A stretch of 64,000 nucleotides of DNA from positions 22,460 to 86,459 of the forward strand of contig CANREC010000001.1 in assembly GCA_947629535.1 (NCBI GenBank). The letters are read 5' to 3'. Shown in pieces: positions 30,836-40,900 of the stretch. Both the position numbers and the translations under genes were made by a program. Within the stretch, counting starts at the first letter, position 1; each line of letters begins with the position of its first letter. The notes under the pieces were generated by a model that saw only the letters and a list, made by a program, of their open reading frames with translations, was not told the origin of the DNA and searched no databases. Source of the stretch: an uncultured Clostridia bacterium (GTDB taxonomy: Bacteria > Bacillota > Clostridia > Christensenellales > Borkfalkiaceae).

Positions 30836-33457
30836 ATGAAGGATTTTATTGTAAATGACGAAGATTCATTGAAAAAACTCCTCACGAGGGTACGCGCCGC
30901 ACAGGACATCTATGCGACATACTCGCAGGAGCAGGTCGATAAAATTTTCTTTGAGGCCGCAATGGCCGCCAACAAAGCCCGCATCCCGCTCGCAAAACTG
31001 GCGGTCGAGGAGACGGGCATGGGCGTCGTGGAGGATAAGGTCATCAAGAACCATTATGCCTCAGAATATATCTACAACGCCTACAAGGACGCCAAGACCT
31101 GCGGCGTCATCGAACACGACGAGGGATTCGGCATCACAAGGATCGCAGAGCCCATCGGTGTGCTCGCGGCCGTCATTCCGACGACGAATCCGACGTCGAC
31201 AGCCATTTTTAAGTGTCTCATCTCCTTAAAGACAAGGAACGGGCTCATCATTTCGCCGCATCCCCGCGCAAAGCGGTCAACGATCGAGGCGGCGAAGATC
31301 GTGCTCGAGGCGGCCGTGAAGGCAGGCGCTCCCGAGGACATAATCGGATGGATCGACCAGCCCAACGTTCCGCTTTCGGGGATCATCATGCACGAGGCAG
31401 ATATGATCTTGGCGACGGGGGGACCCGGCATGGTGAAGGCGGCCTATTCTTCGGGGAAACCCGCCATCGGTGTCGGCGCGGGAAACACGCCCGCCGTGAT
31501 CGATTCGACGGCAGACATCAAGCTTGCGGCGTCGTCTATTCTGCACTCCAAGACCTTCGATAACGGCATGATCTGCGCATCCGAGCAGTCGGTCATCGTG
31601 TTGAAGGACGTTTACGACGCGTTTAAGGCCGAAATGCAAAAACGGGGGGCCTATTTCCTCACTCCCGAGGAGACCGAACGCGTCAGAGAGACGATGTTCA
31701 TCAACGGTGCGCTGAACTCGCGGATCGTGGGCCAATCTGCCGCGGCGATCGCAAAACTCTCGGGATTCGAGGCGCCTGCGGGTACAAGAGTTCTCGTCGG
31801 CGAGGTCGAGAGCGTAGAGCTCTCCGAACCGTTCGCGCACGAAAAGCTATCTCCCGTGCTTGCGATGTACAGGGCCGAGGACTTTGACGACGCAGTTGCA
31901 AAGGCGGACAGGCTCATCCGCGACGGCGGGCTCGGCCACACTTCTTCTATCTATCTCGATGTGCGGAAGGGGAAGGAAAAGCTCGAAAAATTCGAAAACG
32001 TCATGCGGACATGCCGCATCGTCGTCAACACGCCTTCCTCGCATGGCGGCATAGGAGACTTGTATAACTTCAAGTTTGCGCCTTCGCTCACCCTCGGCTG
32101 TGGATCGTGGGGCGGGAATTCCGTTTCGGAGAATGTCGGCGTCAAGCATCTCATTCAAATCAAGACGGTTGCAGAAAGGAGAGAAAACATGCTTTGGTTC
32201 AGAGCGCCCGAAAAGGTCTATTTCAAGCGCGGCTGTCTCGGCGTAGCCCTCAAAGAGCTCGGCGAGCAGGTCTATCACAAGAAACGCGCATTCATCGTCA
32301 CTGATAAATTCTTATATGAAAGCGGCTTTACCGCTCACATCAACGAGATCCTTCACGAGGAAGGCATCGAACATGAGACTTTCTTCGATGTAACGCCCGA
32401 CCCGACACTCGCATGCGCCAAGAAGGGGCTCGAGATGATGCGGAGCTTTGCGCCTGACGTGATCATTGCTGTCGGCGGAGGTTCTCCCATGGACGCCGCG
32501 AAGATCATGTGGGTCATGTATGAGCATCCCGACGTTGACTTTGAAGGGATGGCGATGCGCTTTTCCGACATACGGAAACGCGTCTATCAGTTCCCGCACA
32601 TGGGCGACAAGGCCCTCTTTGTCGCTATTCCGACAACGGCAGGCACGGGGAGCGAGGTCACGCCCTTTGCCGTCATCACCGACGAGACGACGGGCACGAA
32701 GTATCCGCTTGCCGACTATGAGCTCATGCCAGATATGGCGATCGTCGACGCCGACCTCATGATGAATATCCCGAAGGGGTTGACGTCCTGCTCGGGCATC
32801 GACGCTGTCAGTCATGCGCTTGAAGCCATCGCCTCGGTCATGGCGACCGATTTCACGAACGGACTTGCAAAAGAGGCGCTGCGACTGCTCTTTACCTATC
32901 TTCCTTCGGCCTATCAAAACGGCGCGGCCGACCCCGAGGCGAGAGAGAAGGTCGCAAATGCGGCCACAATGGCAGGCATGGCCTTTGCGAACGCTTTTCT
33001 CGGCGTGTGCCACTCTATGGCGCACAAGCTCGGGTCCTACTTCCACATCGCGCACGGCATGGCCAATTCTCTCATGCTCGAAGAGGTCATCCGTTTCAAC
33101 AGCGCCGAGGCGCCCACGAAGATGGGGACCTTCCCGCAATACGCCTATCCGCAGTGCATGGCGCGTTACGCGGACGTTGCACGGTATCTCGGCTGTTCGG
33201 GGAAAACGGACGAGGCGACTGTGGAGGCGCTCATCAAAAAGCTCCGCGCTCTTCAGGATGAGATCGGCCAGCCGCGGACCATCAAGGAGGCCCTCGAGGG
33301 GAAATTCACCGAAGAGGAATTCCTCTCAAAGCTCGACAAGATGACAGAGGATGCCTTTGATGACCAATGCACGGGCGCCGATCCCCGCTATCCGCTCATG
33401 TCCGAGATCAAGCAAATGTATCTGAACGCCTATTATGGAAAGAGGGAAAAGGTCTGA
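30836..33457 (+). CDS. adhE: Bifunctional acetaldehyde-CoA/alcohol dehydrogenase
   Basis: ALDH domain (TGGPGMVKAAYSSGKPAIGVGAGNTP) fused to Fe-ADH (VGGGSPMDAAKIMW, TTAGTGSEVTPFAVITDE); RBS GGAGG. Confidence 0.95.
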   Translation: MKDFIVNDEDSLKKLLTRVRAAQDIYATYSQEQVDKIFFEAAMAANKARIPLAKLAVEETGMGVVEDKVIKNHYASEYIYNAYKDAKTCGVIEHDEGFGITRIAEPIGVLAAVIPTTNPTSTAIFKCLISLKTRNGLIISPHPRAKRSTIEAAKIVLEAAVKAGAPEDIIGWIDQPNVPLSGIIMHEADMILATGGPGMVKAAYSSGKPAIGVGAGNTPAVIDSTADIKLAASSILHSKTFDNGMICASEQSVIVLKDVYDAFKAEMQKRGAYFLTPEETERVRETMFINGALNSRIVGQSAAAIAKLSGFEAPAGTRVLVGEVESVELSEPFAHEKLSPVLAMYRAEDFDDAVAKADRLIRDGGLGHTSSIYLDVRKGKEKLEKFENVMRTCRIVVNTPSSHGGIGDLYNFKFAPSLTLGCGSWGGNSVSENVGVKHLIQIKTVAERRENMLWFRAPEKVYFKRGCLGVALKELGEQVYHKKRAFIVTDKFLYESGFTAHINEILHEEGIEHETFFDVTPDPTLACAKKGLEMMRSFAPDVIIAVGGGSPMDAAKIMWVMYEHPDVDFEGMAMRFSDIRKRVYQFPHMGDKALFVAIPTTAGTGSEVTPFAVITDETTGTKYPLADYELMPDMAIVDADLMMNIPKGLTSCSGIDAVSHALEAIASVMATDFTNGLAKEALRLLFTYLPSAYQNGAADPEAREKVANAATMAGMAFANAFLGVCHSMAHKLGSYFHIAHGMANSLMLEEVIRFNSAEAPTKMGTFPQYAYPQCMARYADVARYLGCSGKTDEATVEALIKKLRALQDEIGQPRTIKEALEGKFTEEEFLSKLDKMTEDAFDDQCTGADPRYPLMSEIKQMYLNAYYGKREKV

Positions 33458-33476
33458 ATTTGAAAAAAGATATTTT

Positions 33477-33502
33477 GCATAGTATTATGTCAGGCATAAT
33501 AC
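33477..33502 (+). repeat. Dispersed palindromic element, locus 4
   Basis: GCATAGTATTATGTCAGGCATAATAC between convergent adhE and rplI. Confidence 0.82.
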
Positions 33503-33519
33503 GGATTATTTCATGAGAA

Positions 33520-33546
33520 AAGGGCGTCCCGCAGGGGACGCCCTTG
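33520..33546. terminator. Terminator between adhE and rplI
   Basis: AGGGCGTCCC-GCA-GGGGACGCCCTT. Confidence 0.8.
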
Positions 33547-33560
33547 TGTATTTTGTTATT

Positions 33561-34004
33561 TTACTGTGCGACGACGTTTACCTTGATCGTTGAGATCACG
33601 CCTTCCATGAGACGGACATCGACGTCATAGGTACCGACGTTCTTGATGGGATCCTTGAGGAGCACTTTCTTTTTATCAACGTCAAAACCTAGTTCGGAAA
33701 GGGCAGAGGCGATGTGCTGTGACGTCACGGAGCCGAACGTTTTTCCGTTTTCGCCCGCGCGGATGACGAGATCGATCCCCGTGCCCGTGAGCTTTTCGGC
33801 CAACTCCTTTAAGGCCTTGACGTTTTCGGCCTTGTGGAACTCTTCGGCCTTCTTTTTCTGTTTCATTTCGTTGACTGCATTCGCCGTCGCCGCTTCGGCG
33901 AGGCCCTTTTTGATGAGGAAGTTCCTCGCGTAGCCGTCCGAAACTTCTATGATGTCGCCGCGCTTTCCGCTGCCTTTGACATCTTCTTTCAGGATCACTT
34001 TCAT
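33561..34004 (-). CDS. rplI: 50S ribosomal protein L9
   Basis: [36 protein letters not shown]. Confidence 0.95.
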   Translation of the reverse strand: MKVILKEDVKGSGKRGDIIEVSDGYARNFLIKKGLAEAATANAVNEMKQKKKAEEFHKAENVKALKELAEKLTGTGIDLVIRAGENGKTFGSVTSQHIASALSELGFDVDKKKVLLKDPIKNVGTYDVDVRLMEGVISTIKVNVVAQ

Positions 34005-34111
34005 ATTTTTCTTCTCCTTTTTCTCTATTTTACAATTTTTCCCGATTTTTGTCAATATCAAATGCCGATAATTTTTGTGCAATGCGATATACTGACGATA
34101 AGGAGGAGCAT

Positions 34112-34270
34112 ATGGAACACAATATCAACTGCGGCGTTTCGTGCGGGGTCACGGAATGCAAGTATAATCGCGACGGTATGGCGTGCGAACTCGCAAAGAT
34201 CCATGTAGGTAACACCTGCGACTGCGAACATTGCACCTGTTGCGACAGTTTCGAGAACCGCAAGGGCTGA
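34112..34270 (+). CDS. DUF1540-like cysteine-rich small protein
   Basis: [51 protein letters not shown]. Confidence 0.75.
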   Translation: MEHNINCGVSCGVTECKYNRDGMACELAKIHVGNTCDCEHCTCCDSFENRKG

Positions 34271-34280
34271 TTGCATAATC

Positions 34281-34396
34281 GCGTGTTTGTGACACAATCT
34301 ATCATTAAGCGGTGATCGCTTTGATATAGAGCCTCTGCCGTAAACACGCATGCGCGGCAGAGGCGCGGAGGGGACGCTACGGCGTCCCTTCTTGCA
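34281..34396 (+). ncRNA. Candidate structured RNA with predicted pseudoknot and UNCG-capped 3' hairpin
   Basis: 10-bp perfect stem 34331-34340/34355-34364; its 14-nt loop holds AAACACGC complementary to GCGTGTTT 34281-34288; hairpin AAGCG-GTGAT-CGCTT; hairpin GGGACGC-TACG-GCGTCCC. Confidence 0.5.
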
Positions 34397-34429
34397 TGCC
34401 GGGGGGATTTTTCTAATACAATAATTTAT

Positions 34430-35320
34430 ATGAAAGTCCTCTCAAAGATATTGCCCTTTGCACTCATTGCTGTGCTCCTTGTCCTTCTTTTGTGCCTGCC
34501 GCGCGGCGATGACGGCGTTTCGGCGTCCGAAAAGACCGTGGTAGAGATCTGGAACGTGGATACCTTCGAGGGCGGAAAGGGGTCCCGAACGGCCTTTTTG
34601 AATCGGACCGCGGCATTGGTAGAAGAAGAAAATGTCTATTTCTACGTTCTCAGCTATACTGCCGAAGGGGTAAAGGACGCCTTTTCGCGCGGGATCTATC
34701 CCGATATGATCTCTTTTGGGCTCGGGCTCGACGGGATCGCGGAAAAGGCTATTCCGCTGCCGTATTCGGACGCAGGCGGTGACGCGGGCGGAAAGTGCCT
34801 CGCGGTCCCGTGGGCTGCGGGAGAATATTTTCTCTTTTCGCTTGATGATGACCTTTCGGAAGAGGAGAGCACGGCAATTTCATGCGGCGGAAATAATCTT
34901 CCGTCCGTCGCAGCAAAGTTCCACGGGACCGTCGGGGAGGAATTGCCATCGGGGGAGGCCTATGTACGGTTTCTGGGCGGAGAATACCGCCATCTCTTGG
35001 GAACACAGCGGGACGTTTGCCGCTTTCAGGCGAAGGGCGTGAACGTCTACCGCAAAGAGCTCACAAAGTATTGCGATTTATTTCAATATATTTCAGTATT
35101 TTCAAGAGAAAAGAGGGGAATCTGCCTGAAATTTCTCGAAGAACTGCTCTCCGAGAGGACGCAAAGCGACTTATCCCGCATCGGAATGTATCCGATAAGG
35201 GAGCGGAAGGACGAATTCACCCCGAGCGTCTTTACCTCGGCAGAGGGGCTGAAGGAGATCGCGGATGCGGCGGGACGGGACGATCTAAAATTTCTCGAAA
35301 AATATCTGAAATCCCGTTGA
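34430..35320 (+). CDS. Membrane-anchored/secreted solute-binding-like protein of unknown function
   Basis: N-terminal hydrophobic signal; VVEIWNVDTFEGGKGSRTAFLNRTA resembles SBP family 1 N-termini. Confidence 0.45.
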   Translation: MKVLSKILPFALIAVLLVLLLCLPRGDDGVSASEKTVVEIWNVDTFEGGKGSRTAFLNRTAALVEEENVYFYVLSYTAEGVKDAFSRGIYPDMISFGLGLDGIAEKAIPLPYSDAGGDAGGKCLAVPWAAGEYFLFSLDDDLSEEESTAISCGGNNLPSVAAKFHGTVGEELPSGEAYVRFLGGEYRHLLGTQRDVCRFQAKGVNVYRKELTKYCDLFQYISVFSREKRGICLKFLEELLSERTQSDLSRIGMYPIRERKDEFTPSVFTSAEGLKEIADAAGRDDLKFLEKYLKSR

Positions 35321-35360
35321 AATGTGGAAAAGAATATGTTAAAATAGAAGGAGATAAAAA

Positions 35361-36254
35361 TTGGGTGTTTGTGCGCTTTTGAGGGATAAATTCCCTGCGA
35401 TCGGGATGGAAAGAAATTTTTCTCTTTCCCATCACACGACCATCGGTTGTGGAGGGAGCGTTGCATGCTCGGTTTCTCCTTCCGACGCGGAAGAGGCCGC
35501 CGCGCTCTGCGCCTTCCTCGGAAAGCGACGTATTTCGCACGCTTTTTTGGGCGTTGGCGCGAATACTCTTCCCCAAGACGGGGAGATGGACGCCGTTCTG
35601 GTCCGTTCCGACCTGCTGAAAGGGCTTGTCTTTGACGGAAACGCTCTCTTTGCGGGCGCGGGCGTCACGGGCGGCGCACTTCTGAAGTTTGCCGCCGACC
35701 ATGGGCTCGGGGGATTCGAACCCTTTGCGGGCATACCGATGTCCGTCGGCGGGGCTTGCGTGATGAATGCGGGCGTGAGGGAAAGGCACATCTCTGATGT
35801 CGTCTTGCGGGTTTTGGCCGTGAGCGGCGGAAGGATCATGAGTTTTTCGCCCGCTAGCTGTCGTTTCGGGGAAAAGATGAGCGTCTTTCAGGAGGGGATC
35901 TTCGTCGTCGGAGCGCTTTTCCGCGCCGAGCATTCCCCAAAAGAAAAGATTTTAGGCAGAACCGCCGATTTTCTCGCCCGCAGGGCTGCTCTTCCCAAGG
36001 GAAGGAGCATGGGCTGTACGTTCGTCAATCCCGAAGGGGAAAGCGCGGGGGAGATCATCGACCGATGCGGGCTCAAGGGACTTTCCGTCGGCGGGGCCCA
36101 CGTCTCAAGGATCCACGCAAATTTTATCATCAACGAGGGCGGGACTTCCGCGGACGTCTCGCGGCTCATCGAAATTGTCAAAGAAGAGGTCCTTTCAAAG
36201 ACGGGGATCCTGTTGAGAGAGGAAATCAGAAGATTGACTCTTCAGGGTACATAG
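35361..36254 (+). CDS. murB: UDP-N-acetylenolpyruvoylglucosamine reductase
   Basis: HHTTIGCGG, GFEPFAGIPMSVGGACVMNAG, SAGEIIDRCGLKG; TTG start with AAGGAG. Confidence 0.9.
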   Translation: MGVCALLRDKFPAIGMERNFSLSHHTTIGCGGSVACSVSPSDAEEAAALCAFLGKRRISHAFLGVGANTLPQDGEMDAVLVRSDLLKGLVFDGNALFAGAGVTGGALLKFAADHGLGGFEPFAGIPMSVGGACVMNAGVRERHISDVVLRVLAVSGGRIMSFSPASCRFGEKMSVFQEGIFVVGALFRAEHSPKEKILGRTADFLARRAALPKGRSMGCTFVNPEGESAGEIIDRCGLKGLSVGGAHVSRIHANFIINEGGTSADVSRLIEIVKEEVLSKTGILLREEIRRLTLQGT

Positions 36255-36275
36255 CAAGCTATTTACGGAGCGGTC

Positions 36276-37046
36276 ATGAAACTTACTGCAGACTATCATA
36301 CGCATACACCGTATTCCCATGGGAAAAATACGGTCTTGGAGAATGCGAAACGGGCGGAAGAGCTCGGTCTTTCTGCCGTTGCGATCACCGACCACGGCTT
36401 TTCCCATGTCATGTTCGGCGTCAAACACAAGGACGTCCCGAAGATGGTCGAGGAATGCCGCGCCGCCGAGAAGGAGACGGGTATCCGCGTTCTCGCAGGA
36501 ATGGAATGTAATATCCGCGGCGTTTCGGGCTTGACATGTTTCCGTGAAGAGGATCTTCCCGTGTTCGATATCTTCCTCGCAGGCATCCATGTCATGGCAA
36601 GTTACGAAACATGGCCCGATTACAAGCTCGGATGGCAGAGCTGGTGGAAAACGCTCCTCCACGGCAAGCCCTCGCAGAGGCTCGTCAAGGATACGACAGA
36701 GGCCTATATCAACACCGTCAAGCGCAATCCCGTCGACATCATCACGCATCTGAATTTCCAATGTTTTGCGGACGCCGTGGAAGTCGCCAAATGCTGCCGC
36801 GACTATGGGACCTATCTCGAGATCAGCTCCAAAAAACAGCATCTCACCGATGAAGAGCTCGACAAAGTCGTGCAGACGGGCGTCCGTTTCGTCATCAATT
36901 CGGACGCACACAGCATCGACCGTATCGGAGATACGCTCCTTGCCGAAGAACAGATCAAGCGCGTCAGTGTTCCGCTGGACCGCATCGACAACATCGACGG
37001 AAGGCAACCGACGTTCCGTTTTGAGGAATTCAAAAAGCATCTTTGA
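36276..37046 (+). CDS. PHP-domain phosphoesterase
   Basis: DYHTHTPYSHGKNTVLENAKRAEELGLSAVAITDHG; NSDAHSIDRIG. Confidence 0.88.
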   Translation: MKLTADYHTHTPYSHGKNTVLENAKRAEELGLSAVAITDHGFSHVMFGVKHKDVPKMVEECRAAEKETGIRVLAGMECNIRGVSGLTCFREEDLPVFDIFLAGIHVMASYETWPDYKLGWQSWWKTLLHGKPSQRLVKDTTEAYINTVKRNPVDIITHLNFQCFADAVEVAKCCRDYGTYLEISSKKQHLTDEELDKVVQTGVRFVINSDAHSIDRIGDTLLAEEQIKRVSVPLDRIDNIDGRQPTFRFEEFKKHL

Positions 37047-37049
37047 GAT

Positions 37050-37919
37050 ATGAGTTTTACGACCGAGATCAAGAGAGAACTCGTACGCACCGTGCCCGAG
37101 GATGTGCGGGGCCGACTTGCACTGCTGCGGGCGGTCGTCGTCACGAGCGGAACGCGTACATCGGACGGATTTTCCTTCGTCAGCGAAAATGAATCCGTCG
37201 CGGCCTACGTCATCGGCGTCGCCGAGACGCTCGGCTTGCGCATGACCCTCACCGAGGCCGTCCGCGACCCCAAGCACGGGCGGGACAAGCTCACTTTCTC
37301 CTGTTTCGGGGCAGAGAGGGGGGCGGAAGAGATCTTTTCGGTGCCCGTCGATTCGGACGAAAAGGCCCTCGCCTTTCTGAAAGGCGCCTTTCTCGGCGGC
37401 GGGAGCTGTATTTTGCCCCGCGGAGAGAAAAGGACGGGCTATCATCTCGAATTTGTCTTTCAGAATATGGCCGACGCAGATCTCTTCATGGAAGCCTCGG
37501 ACAGGTTCCATCTCCTCGGCGGGCTCGTTCCCCGCGGCGAAAAGTATGTTCTATATTGTAAGAGCCGCGAGGGCATCTGTGACTTCTTGTCCGTGTTGGG
37601 CGCGGATAATTCCGTGCGGACTCTCGAAAAGACGGCCGCCGCCCGCGATGAAAACAACAACCGCAACCGCCTCGAAAACTGCATGGCGGGCAATGTGGAC
37701 AGGTCCGTTACGGCGAGCGCCTGCCAGATCAAATTCTTGACGTCGCTCACCGAGACGAGCCTCAATGCTCTTCCCGTTTCCCTCAGAGAGACGGCCGAGG
37801 CGAGGATCCAAAACCCGACGCTGACATATTCCGAACTTGCAAAACAGCTCGGCATCTCGAGAGGGTGCCTGCAATACCGTCTGAAAAAACTTATGTCGCT
37901 CCAAGGAGAACAGCCGTGA
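37050..37919 (+). CDS. whiA: WhiA-family DNA-binding protein
   Basis: MSFTTEIKREL..., GAFLGGGS, ENCMAGNVDRSVTASACQIKFL, C-terminal HTH. Confidence 0.93.
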   Translation: MSFTTEIKRELVRTVPEDVRGRLALLRAVVVTSGTRTSDGFSFVSENESVAAYVIGVAETLGLRMTLTEAVRDPKHGRDKLTFSCFGAERGAEEIFSVPVDSDEKALAFLKGAFLGGGSCILPRGEKRTGYHLEFVFQNMADADLFMEASDRFHLLGGLVPRGEKYVLYCKSREGICDFLSVLGADNSVRTLEKTAAARDENNNRNRLENCMAGNVDRSVTASACQIKFLTSLTETSLNALPVSLRETAEARIQNPTLTYSELAKQLGISRGCLQYRLKKLMSLQGEQP

Positions 37920-40900
37920 CAGATTTCGTACACCTTCATCTTCATACCGAATACAGCCTGCTCGACGGGGCAGTGAAGGTGGACGATCTTGTCCGCCACT
38001 GCAAGGAGAACAACATCGACACCGTCGCGGTGACCGACCACGGCAACATGTATTGCTCCTTGAAGTTCGCCGAAAAATGCAAGAAAAATCACATCAAAGC
38101 CATCATCGGCTGCGAATTTTATGTCGTCGAAGATCATCGTGACCACATCGACCAAAAGGCGGACCACCTCATCCTTCTCGCCAAAAACAAGGCGGGTTAT
38201 ATCAATCTTGTTCAGCTCGATTCTCTTGCCTTCGTGGACGGCTATTATTATCGTCCGCGCATCGACTATAAAGTATTAAAAGAGCACACGGACGGCGTCA
38301 TCTGCCTTTCCGCATGCCTTGCGGGGCGCATTCCGCGCCTTCTCCTTGCAGGGGAATATGAGAAGGCAAAGGAATTTGCCCGATACCTTCAGAGCCTCTT
38401 CGGAGAGGATTTTTATATCGAGATCCAAGACCACGGTATTCCCGAGCAGAAACAGATCCTCCCCGGGCTCATCCGCATCGCGCGGGAGATCGGCGCACAG
38501 CTCGTTGCGACCAACGACGTGCACTATCTCAAAAAAGAGGATTGGGAGATGCAGGACGTTCTCATGTGCATCCAGACCAAGCGGACGCTTGACGACCCGA
38601 CGCGCATGAAGATGCAGACGCACGAATTCTACATGAAAACGGGCGATGAGATGGCCGCCATCTTTCCCGATCTGCCGGAGGCTATCTCCAATACCCGCGT
38701 CATTGCCGATAAGGTCTCCGACACCGATACGCCCTTCAACCTGAAAGAGGACGGCTCGCCCGTTTACGATAAATCGCTCATTCCGCTCTATACGGCGGAC
38801 GACGGGACGCCTTCGCCAGAATATCTGACGAGACTGACGTGGGAGGGGTTGCCCAAACGGTATCCCGACCTCACGGAAGAAATCAAAAAGAGGGCGGAGT
38901 ACGAACTTTCCGTCATCATCAAGATGGGCTTTGCCGACTATTTCCTCATCGTCTGGGATTACATCAATTGGTCGAAGTCCCACGATATCCCCGTCGGTCC
39001 CGGCCGCGGATCGGGCGTCGGAAGCATCGTCGCCTATGCCATCGGTATCACCAATGTCGATCCGCTCCGCTACGATCTCCTTTTCGAACGTTTTCTGAAC
39101 CCCGACCGCGTCAGCATGCCCGACTTCGACGTCGATTTCTGCACGGAACGGAGAGGGGAGACCATCGAGTATGTGCGGAAACGCTATCATCCCGAAAATG
39201 TCGCCCAGATCGTCACCTTCGGTACGCTTGCCTCCCGCGCCGTCATCAAGGACGTCGGGCGGGTCATGCGCGTGCCCTATTCGGACACCGACCGCGTCAC
39301 CAAGCTCATGGACGGTAAGTCTACCATCCGAGAGCTCCTCGGTCTCGACATCGAAAGCCGTCGCACGAAGGTCGTTGATGCCGAACGGGCTGTCGCGGCG
39401 ATGCATGCGGGGACGGTCACGACCGACGAGGACAAGATGAAACTTGCCGATCTAGAGGGGAAACTCGACGAGGCAAAAAAGAAACTTGCCGACCAAGAGA
39501 GCAAGCGCAACGGGGAATTCATCGAGATCTACGAATCAGACGAGACCTTGAAGCGGGTCATCGACATGGGCCTCAAGCTTGAGGGCATGCCGCGCAACAC
39601 CTCGATGCATGCGGCGGGCGTCGTCATCTGCAGGAAAAAGATCGCCGACAACGTCCCACTCTCCCGCAACGGCCCCGACGTCACGACGCAGTTCGACATG
39701 AAAGAAGTCGAGTCCATCGGCATGCTGAAAATGGACTTCCTCGCGCTCACCACCCTCACGGATATCAAAAAGACCCTTGACTACATCTATGAGGACTATG
39801 GCGTACACATCGAGTTCGGACAGGCCTGCGACGATCAGGGAGCCTACGATCTCATCGCCGAGGGCGATACGGACGCCGTGTTCCAGCTTGAGCAAGGGGG
39901 GATGAAACGGTTCATGAAACAGCTTCGTCCCACCTGCCTCGAGGACTTGATCGCGGGTATTTCACTCTATCGCCCGGGGCCCATGGATTTCATCCCGTCC
40001 TATCTGAAAAACAGGGCCGAACCCGACAAGATCCAATATCTCACGCCCCTTTTAAGGCCCATTCTTGAAAAGACATACGGCGTCATCATCTATCAGGAGC
40101 AGGTCATGCAGATCTTCCAGAACCTTGCTGGGTACTCTTTGGGGCAGGCAGACCTTGTCCGCCGCGCGATGGCGAAGAAACATCTCAACGAGCTGATGGC
40201 GCAAAAGGACAAATTCATCTACGGCGACGTCGATAAAGTCGTCGGGCATGACAAGGACGGCAAGCCCGTCTACGGCAACATCACGGGCTGTCAGGCGCAC
40301 GGCGTACCGCCCGAGGTCGCGGCGGAACTCTTCGCGCAGATGGAGAGTTTTGCGTCCTACGCCTTCAACAAGTCCCATGCGGCGGCATACGCTGTCGTCA
40401 CCTATGAGACGGCCTTCCTGAAAAAATATTACCCGAAGGAATTCCTTGCGGGCGTTCTCAACAACCGCATCACCAAGATCGACGAGATCGCAAAGTACAT
40501 CGTCTACATGAAGGAGAAGAACATCAGGATCCTTCCTCCTGATGTCAACCGCTCCAAGGCATATTTCTCTGTGGAAGGGGACGGTATCCGCATCGGGCTC
40601 TGCGCCCTGCGCGGCGTCGGGATCGCGGCGATGGAGAGCGTCGTAGAAGAGCGGCAGAAGAACGGTCAATTTGCGGACTTTTCCGATTTCTTGATGCGCT
40701 GTATCTCCTTCATCAACAAGAAGATGGTCGAGGCGCTCATTTTGGGCGGCGCATTCGACAGTATGGGGCACTACCGTTCGCAGTATGCGGCCGTATACGA
40801 GGACCTCATGCGGCGCATGCAGAGCCTCGAAAAGCAGAAAAACAGCATGCAGATCTCTCTCTTCGGCGACTTTATCCATGAGGACGCCCCGAAGGCAGAA

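Noticed and set aside
35708-35724. GGGGATTCGAACCC resembling a tRNA T-arm on the minus strand
   Set aside because: It encodes GGFEPF in murB and no acceptor, D or anticodon arms are placed around it.
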